Below, in pieces: positions 9,401 through 17,900 of a DNA stretch of 21,722 bases. Source of the stretch: Saccoglossus kowalevskii (Eukaryota > Hemichordata > Enteropneusta > Harrimaniidae); assembly GCF_000003605.2 (NCBI RefSeq), contig NW_003151253.1, forward strand, positions 880,436 to 902,157, given 5' to 3'. The stretch's first letter is position 1; every line of letters begins with the position of its first letter. Both the position numbers and the translations under genes were made by a program. The notes beneath the pieces were generated by a model. It was not told where the DNA came from and made no database searches. It worked only from the letters and a program-made list of their open reading frames with translations.

Positions 9401-12400
9401 ATTACGCGCATAGGTGTCCTCTAATAATAAAAACAAACATGGCTGCCACCAGGGTTTGACCGGACTCAACACAAAGAAGTTTGCTGATTCTGTTCTAAAC
9501 ATTTTGGATTTTGGCATTCCCATGGTGTATCCTTGGAAGGAAAAGAAGTATAATAATAAGGTTATTACGAGAATACCTTGAAGTACGCTGCACGTCGGTC
9601 GATACTACAGCTGTACTGTCTTCATGCATACTTTGAGGTATCCTCATAATAACCTCATATTAATTAATAACAAGGCTGGTGAAATAGAGGGCACCCTGAA
9701 GAGGCTAGACATATAGAGAATGCCCTGAAATGGCTAGACAGATAGAGGGAGCCCAAACAGGGATAGACATACAGTGGGCACCCTAACATGGCAAGTCATA
9801 GGAAGCAATATTTTAGTCATTGTACATTTGTACAATCTAGATTTTAATAATTTGTATTTGTACAAATACAGATATCAACAGAACTTAAATCACTCACCAT
9901 ATCTTCGTCATACTCGCCCGCTCCTTCTCTTAGCAATTCTTCCTTCTCTAGTTCTTCCAATTTTTTTTCAATTTCTGGATCGATATAATCTGCCAAATTC
10001 TTGCCCTCCCACAATTCGGGAATAACGTCATATTTCTCATCCTCTGGAATCAAGTAATGTTTATTCAAATCCAAGACGTACAAGTCTTCTTCCTCTATCT
10101 CAATATCACGTTCTAACTTCTTACGTCTGCCCTCAATCTGCATGGCAGATTTCTTCTTCTGTACGCCTTCTGGTATACATGGTGGCCTCGTCTACAATCA
10201 GAGATAATCCAACATGCTTAAAGGCACAAATGTAATTTATACAGTAAATGTGCTATGCTAATATCAGCAATTCTTGGGATGGACACACAGACATTTTCCC
10301 TGCCTGGCAACCAAAATCGAAAGTGTTTATACCTACATGTGCAACAAATATATAATATAATAATATAATATAATAATATATAATATAATATCAGGATTGT
10401 CTCATAGTTGAGTTTGTCCAGTTTCCTTGACTTTATCTTTTTTCACCGGCTCTTTGAACGGTATTCCACAGCTGCTTGCACAGAGCCCATAGAAATGCAT
10501 GGTACAGTGGTGCATGTAACAGCAACGTTGAATGTTCCATGACTTATCCTCAGCCCCCCCCCCCCCCAATACATCATACTTTATTTTGGGTATTCTATAT
10601 AAAAACACAGGGGTGAAAATTAAAAAAAAAAAAAAAAAAAATGGTTGTCCACTGGGCTGACCATGGCATCTTAAACTGATTGTTCACTTGAAAATAGTTA
10701 TCTAACAATTTTTGTGCATTTAACTTTATAAAAATGAAACAAATTGTTGGCGACTACAACGTCAAAGTCATCTCACTTTGCAGACAACTGCTCAAAACAT
10801 GTTCAAACTTTCAATTAATAAAAATACAAGTCGTGATACTACACGGTTGATTCTACATTGGATTACGTAATACTGTCAGATTTCTGTTTTATTTATTTTC
10901 ACAGTGGCCAGCCACTATTCCTATTTGGTTGCCCAATAACAAAAATGGATGATGCACGGAATAACCGAACAACGGCTAATTTTGAAATCTGCTTCGTTAA
11001 TCGATGACAGAACACTTACTTTCTGATCCCTTTGTTGAGGAACAGCGAGATGTAGTCTATTCAACACATCATTGACTTTTTTTCCTTTTATCTTTGTATC
11101 CACTCTCTGAGCTAGCAGCCTATCACACGCCTGCAATCAATTCACATTGACCAATCACAGCAAGGTAATATTCAATCAATCATTTGGAAGTTATCCAATT
11201 ACGCATTAAGATTTTTTAAAAACATAAATGTATATTCAAGAAGGACACAGCATCCACAAAATGTAGTTTATCTAAAAAGTAGCATACATACCTCTGTTTT
11301 CACATCAATGACACCTTCTTCTGTCACGGTACTCATTGGTAATACTGGTATTCCCTCAGTCTGGAAGTCGGATAATAATTTCTGTTGGAAAAATAAACTG
11401 AATATTATTAACACTAATGATTAATAGTTGTTTAATGTTAAAATGATTGACATTCAGTCATCTTGTTTCTGATTGTCGAACAAGTACTTTTCTATATTCA
11501 GTGATATTGCTCTGGAACAGTATTAATTAAAACAAAATGGCCACTGGTCAAACCAATACACAAATGTAGTTAAACATTGCCATCATAGAGTACAGTGGGT
11601 AATGGGAAATGTTTGAAATGTATCTACAGAAATTAGCAAGATTATCTATACTCCAAAACTCATGCACTACACGCTTAGTAATGACATTTGTAACACATAA
11701 ACACTACAACTAGTTCTTTCACAGAATCACTCTATTATTCAGAATCACTCAATGCACTGGAAATTATCAGTACAAAATATCCATGTGATAGCAGTAAATT
11801 TTATGTTATAAACAAATCAAACCCAACATTATAGCATGCAAATACAGTGCCATTGTTATGATACAAAGTTTCAATCAGAAAACTGTAATAATTTCGCTGG
11901 CAATGCACAACAACACAGTGAACAATAGTCTAATCATTTCTGGCTTACTGCCTGGTTTTTGATAAGGTTATAGTTTGTAGCCTTCCTTATGAAAAATTAG
12001 TGTGGGCTACCCTTTTAGATATATAATAATCAGGGATTTTTCTAGAAAAACTGCAAGAGGGAGCACTGCAATTCAGCGGCGCCACCAAGTGGTGGAGATA
12101 GGTTTTTCCCTACCAGAGTGTGGAGTTTATGATAATTCTAAGTTAAAATGGAGCATTCTATGGCTTCCTTGGGGCCAAAATTACTATCAGACAAGTCACG
12201 GTTGAAGACTGTGGTCATTCAGAATTTTACGGTTGCCAGAGGATCTGTTCCCCAGGGTAAGGGAGCACATGGCCATGGCATGAGGGCGCTGCGCCCCTGT
12301 TCCCTTGTTTAAAAAAATACCTTTACATACCTTTTCATCGTCTCCAAGTTCTTCGGGCTTTACAACATCAATTTTGTTGAGTATTATAAGAAGAGGTTTG

Positions 12401-14867
12401 TTAGCAAACAATGGCTGGATATTCTTGAATAAATCAACCTACATTGAGAAAGATGGTGATTAGAAATGATACACAAACAAAAACACTGAACTTTGGTTAA
12501 AATTCATTCTTACATGGCAGGAACAATGGAAAATGGAGACAGTAACAGAAACACAATAACCATATTGGCTCTTGTAGTAGAAATGCGGTATTTATTAAGG
12601 GCCAGAAACAAGCAAAATGTATTCCTGGAGAATCAGTTTCTAACGCCTTTCTTTGAGAACATGTATCATACTTTTTCAACAAAATGTCTCTATTAACTCT
12701 TTGAGTACAAAGGTCAACTTTTGTCACCATTCAAACATTTTAAACCCGCATAATTTTTTCATTATTTTTCCAAAACTTGTAGTTAATAGGAAAGTATGTC
12801 CATTTGGTTCAAAATTATCAAAAAAATGTATAGTAAAACTCATAAAAACTATTTTTAGATCCAGTTTGCAATTTTTGTTTTAGATGCACTTTTGGTTGGA
12901 GATGCGCTTCTAATACTGTGGAATACTTTTTTTTCGATTAGAATTAATTTTCGCTATTTTTGCTGAAGGAATGATTCAGTGAAAATAAAATCCAGCGAAT
13001 ATACATGTACCTTTTTTCCTATACTAGTATTTTATATTTAACTCATCAAAAATCAGTGAAAATAAATTCCATGCACTCGAAAAAAATTTTCAGCAAAAAT
13101 TGATTTCAGCTACAATAAAGTAATACAGTATAGTGTAAATACGATATTTGGAAAATATTGCGATGAGCAATAAATATGTTCGTTACCTGTTCTTCTATAG
13201 TATGACCGCATTGTTCACTCGTGTCCATTATGTACAGAACAGCGGCTCTAAGATGCGCTAAAGCAGTTATCGCCTGCATTTCAATGGTATTCCTTTCCTC
13301 CAATGAATGGTCTAATATTCCAGGTGTATCTACCACTTGCCATCTCAGGTATTTATAATCGGTATGACCAACAAATAATGACTTTGTTGTGAATGCATAT
13401 GGTTGCACTTCTACGTCCGCTCTAGTGATCTGTGTAGAACAGACAGGAATTTTTTCATACACGTTAAGGTCTCATGCCACGAATCAACCAATCACTGTTC
13501 GTAGCCTTGCAAGAACCAATTAAATTTTTTTTAATATTTTTTTTCTCAGGTGCTCCCTGTTTGAGGGCGTGATCACCTGGGTCAGAGGTGAGACCAACAT
13601 GTGGTCTTTTGTTTACTACTTGGCAACTGTGTTGGTTTATTCTGCGTGTATTTGGATGTTCTAATCTTGGTGTTTTTCCAGTGATTTCTCTAGGTGCAAT
13701 CCAAACACAGTAAGTGTGTATTGTTTATGTACGTTTTTTTAATGGCATGTTGATTTCTCATTTTAGAGCCATGTTTGAGCCAACTTTGTTTATTATTTTC
13801 ATATAGCAATCTCATCATAGATTAAACTTTGTCGTCTATGGAGTTTCAATGCACGTCTCATGCAGGATTTCAGTGCCCTCATGTGACAAGTTACAAATAA
13901 ATGTATATATACATGTATATATCAAGAACAACTATGTTTCCCAGTCAGAATGACACAAAATTCTGTGATTTTTTTGGCAAAATTCACGATCATTTTTCTT
14001 AGAACTAAAGCTGGTTACCTTATTGATGAAACTTGATTTTCCAACATTTGGAAATCCACATATAAGTAAAGTTCTTGTGTTCGGATCAATTGATGGTAAT
14101 CGCGATAGATGCTGTCTAACTTGCTCTAAATACTCCAGACTCTGATTCTGTCGTTTCATAACTGTGCACATCCTCCCTAAAGCTGCTTTTTTCAACTGCT
14201 TACATCGATACAATGTATCAGCATATTTCATTAATCTGACATAATCTTTAGAAACACTGTAAAAAAATAATTAAAAAAATAAAATGAATTTGGAGATAAA
14301 ATTTTGATAAAGTAGAGCATGTTTAAAAGCACTGATTTTTAGTACTTTATTGAATAAAATGTTTAATCTGAAAAATGAGCAAAAAGCAAATAAAAATCAA
14401 AGATTTTCAAATAAAAACTTTGTGATCCCACAAATTGCATTACCACACCACCAGCTGAAAGCCTCCATGAATGAAAAAATCAACAGATAATATGATGAGT
14501 TCAAAAAATATTTTCTCTAAAAGACAGGAGGCGATTAATTTAGCAAAGTTGTTAAATATCCTATGACAGGTTTAGCAATCCACTTTTACAAATTTTGACA
14601 AGCTAGCTACATTTCGCAATTGAACCCTCCCTCCCCCACTACATTTTGGAGAAAATCCAATTCTTGTTGACATTTTCAATTGAAAATTGGTCAAAATATA
14701 TACAAGTAAAGCTCATTGCGAAGCGACTAGAAGATATTTCAAGTCCATAAATCCATCCTTAAGTGATTTCAACATATGAATGAAGGAATGGAAGCCGAAA
14801 AAATTAAGGTGAATAGGAAAATTCCATGCAAGTGGCTAAAGACCAATTCGCATGGTTTTGCTGAAGC

Positions 14868-14926
<59 letters not shown>

Positions 14927-17900
14927 TTTAAGAGGGAATGCATCAGTCAGAGTTTGTATTAAGGCAAATTTATGCATCTAGAACATAAATCTTTGGATTC
15001 ACAAAAATAAATACACACACAAAATCTTACTGACAGGTCACATCGACTTCAAGCATGAGACTCTGCCTTTTCTATTTTTAGTTAATGTATTAAACTAAAA
15101 ATCTCTCAAGAAAATATATGGAAATTCGAATCATTTTCAAATTGTACATCTGTTTATTTTATTATTTGTACAATGCTGATCAGATTACAATAATTATTTA
15201 AAGAGAAAGTCAAGGCAAACAACATAATGCTCCCAGATGAAAGAAAAAAAACTTTAAATTGCATTCACCTACATTTGTGGAGACAAATTTCAAGTTTTTT
15301 TTATATCACTTTTAATTCTCTAGATATTCACTTTTTATCAGTAATATGTAGTCCACCATATTGATTTTTCAACAAAGGATTATGGGTAAAGTGTGACATC
15401 ATAGCCACTGAACATATAGAACATATTTAACAAATAAAGTTTTTATATGATGTCCTGTTATTTCATGCACATATGATTATTTTGTAATGATTGGAGATTA
15501 AAAATACATAGCAACACATTATTTTGATAACACAAACCCAATTCTTCAGTCATCAATAAAATATGAACGTACTTGTTACCACGGTTATGTCCGAGTGACA
15601 AGGTGGAAATACCAACAACATATGCATTGATCACATGCAGTTTAGATGAGTCTTCAAGAAAGCTATAACTTATAATCAGTATGTGAAAGTTAATGGGACT
15701 ATTCTGTGGATGGTTTCAAAAGTTTACAATAGTGGCACACCTAGAATACTAAACAAATGCAACAGAAAGCACCCTTAAGATTGGTGAATATTTGTGGTAG
15801 GACTTACTTGTCTATGAGATGTCTGGCTGTATTGATCTGTCCGAGGGCAAGTTTATAATGATCTTTATCATATAAAACATTCATAAGATCAGCATAGAAA
15901 GGATGAATATCCTGCAATAGAAAAAAACCCAGAATTTTTAGGTTGAAAATTTAATTTTCCTCATTTTCATGGATTTCAAAATATAGAATAATTTAGGCAC
16001 ATTATTGCAAGGTGACAAATTAACTTTTAAATGTTTAAAGTAAATATAAATGTCTCAAAATGTAACAGTTTCCTGTAACAGTTTTTGGTTAGGCATGCAC
16101 TCATGATACTTTCCTTTTACCCTTTGATCACCGTCAATTTTCTAGTCAAAATTTGCCTGTTATTATTAATTTTTCCATATTTCTTAAAAAAAAATTTGAC
16201 AATTGAACATAATTTTCTATTGGTTATAAGTCTTGATCAAGATTTTGAAAAAATTAAGAAAAATTATTAAAAAATTTGTCAATGGTTGTTGAAGTAGATT
16301 TTGGCGAGTGAATACAGATTCAAATGTATCTCATTTAGTGACAGAAGTGATTTTGTAAGGATCCTGAGTCAAAACAGAATCCTAAAAAGCAAGTATGTTT
16401 GTTGACTGCTAAGGAAGTCAGGTTGGTCTTCAAGAAACAATTAAAATATATACGTGAAATAACATGTATACCTTCGTACATGTAGATACTGTACTGAGTA
16501 ATCATAGTTGAAATGACAGAAAAATTGTTGTATATTCTTAACAAGTTTGGGCTTTCCTTACCACAGTTTTCTCAAGTGCATGAATGCAATTGGATCTATC
16601 TGATATGCAATCATTTCGTGAATACTACTAATGTAAGATGCTGGCACACAGAATTAACACATCCGCCAATGTTTGCATGTATATAGCAAGCAATAGGTAG
16701 GCCATTGAAAATATATTTCCCATGGAACATTCGGGCAATCTAGGTGTCACACTCCAATCTCGAAAATTTGAAAATTCTTAGTGACGAAAATATAACGATA
16801 CAGTGAATCAATACTTTTCAATTACTGTGAAATACTTTATTTTAGTTGGAATTAATTCTCACTGAAAAAGCTTTTTGGGTGTTTTGTATGCAATATATAT
16901 TTTCACTGATTTTTGATGAGTTGAATGTGAGACATAAGAAAAAAGTATATTCGTTGGATTTTATTTTCACAGAAGCATCGCTTCAGCGAAAATAGCGAAA
17001 ATAAATTCCATGCGAAAATAAAGTATTCTACAGTATTTAAAAAAAGACCTTACCTCTAATTTTGGAAATTCATTTAAAACATCTGATAGTTTATCATGAA
17101 AATTTTGCTGTGTAAATTTCACTTTTCGCATGTAAAACTGTCGTATTCGATTAATCTTATAATGCTTGTGTACAACAGTTGGTGTTTTCCGCTGGGTTCG
17201 TGATAGCACGATATCCACAAAGTCCTGCAATGAATGACAGACAAATTAACGCATTGTAGTCACTGTGATGTTTTGTGTACGATGCGCATCCGGACAAATG
17301 TCAAATACAGTGTTATTAATTAACATGAAATTTTAAATTTAAAACTGCACAGCTACCGTACCGGTATCTTTAAGACGATTCAAGAACGTTAACAGGGAAT
17401 TTTTTGGAGAAAAAATAAACAAGAGGGAGCACACACAGGCGATAGACCTTGAAACATCATATCGGAAGGTTTCTGTGCCGTTTTAACAGTGTATCTATTG
17501 CCATTGAAATATTTGGGGTACAGACACATTGTTAGCTGGTGTTGCTGAGAAGTTTTCACGGAGAAAAATATATTTGAGAAAGATTTCATGTTGTACGGCA
17601 TCACAGAAGTTCACGGCTCTAAAATATATTTATGACTTGAAAGTTCAATCGGCAATTCGGTCAGAAGCCGCCAGTCGAGAGTATCAGGGCACTGTGCCTT
17701 GTTCCCTGGTTTAGAAAACTCCTGGTTAAAATTTATTTATTTTTTCATTTTATACAACATTAGCACTATACGTTTATACTTTAATGTGTAATCATGTACC
17801 CTATTGTAGTCTCTATACATGAAATAACCAGTTGCCTCAGTCCACCAACCAGTCCGGTTGTCCAAATACTTTGAGCAGTAGGACATACAATGTACATGTG

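Noticed and set aside
9774-10025. 83-codon plus-strand open frame
   Set aside because: Mostly antisense to GTPBP4 exon 9, which has strong protein identity on the other strand.
12070-12100. CCACCAAGTGG as a CTCF-like site
   Set aside because: Does not fit the consensus in register; part of the hAT-like MITE.
13797-13822. Box C-like ATGATGA on the minus strand in intron 4 (snoRNA candidate)
   Set aside because: No CTGA box D at a fitting distance and no terminal stem.
15540-15575. TGATGA...CTGA on the minus strand in intron 3
   Set aside because: The boxes are almost adjacent, far too close for a C/D snoRNA.
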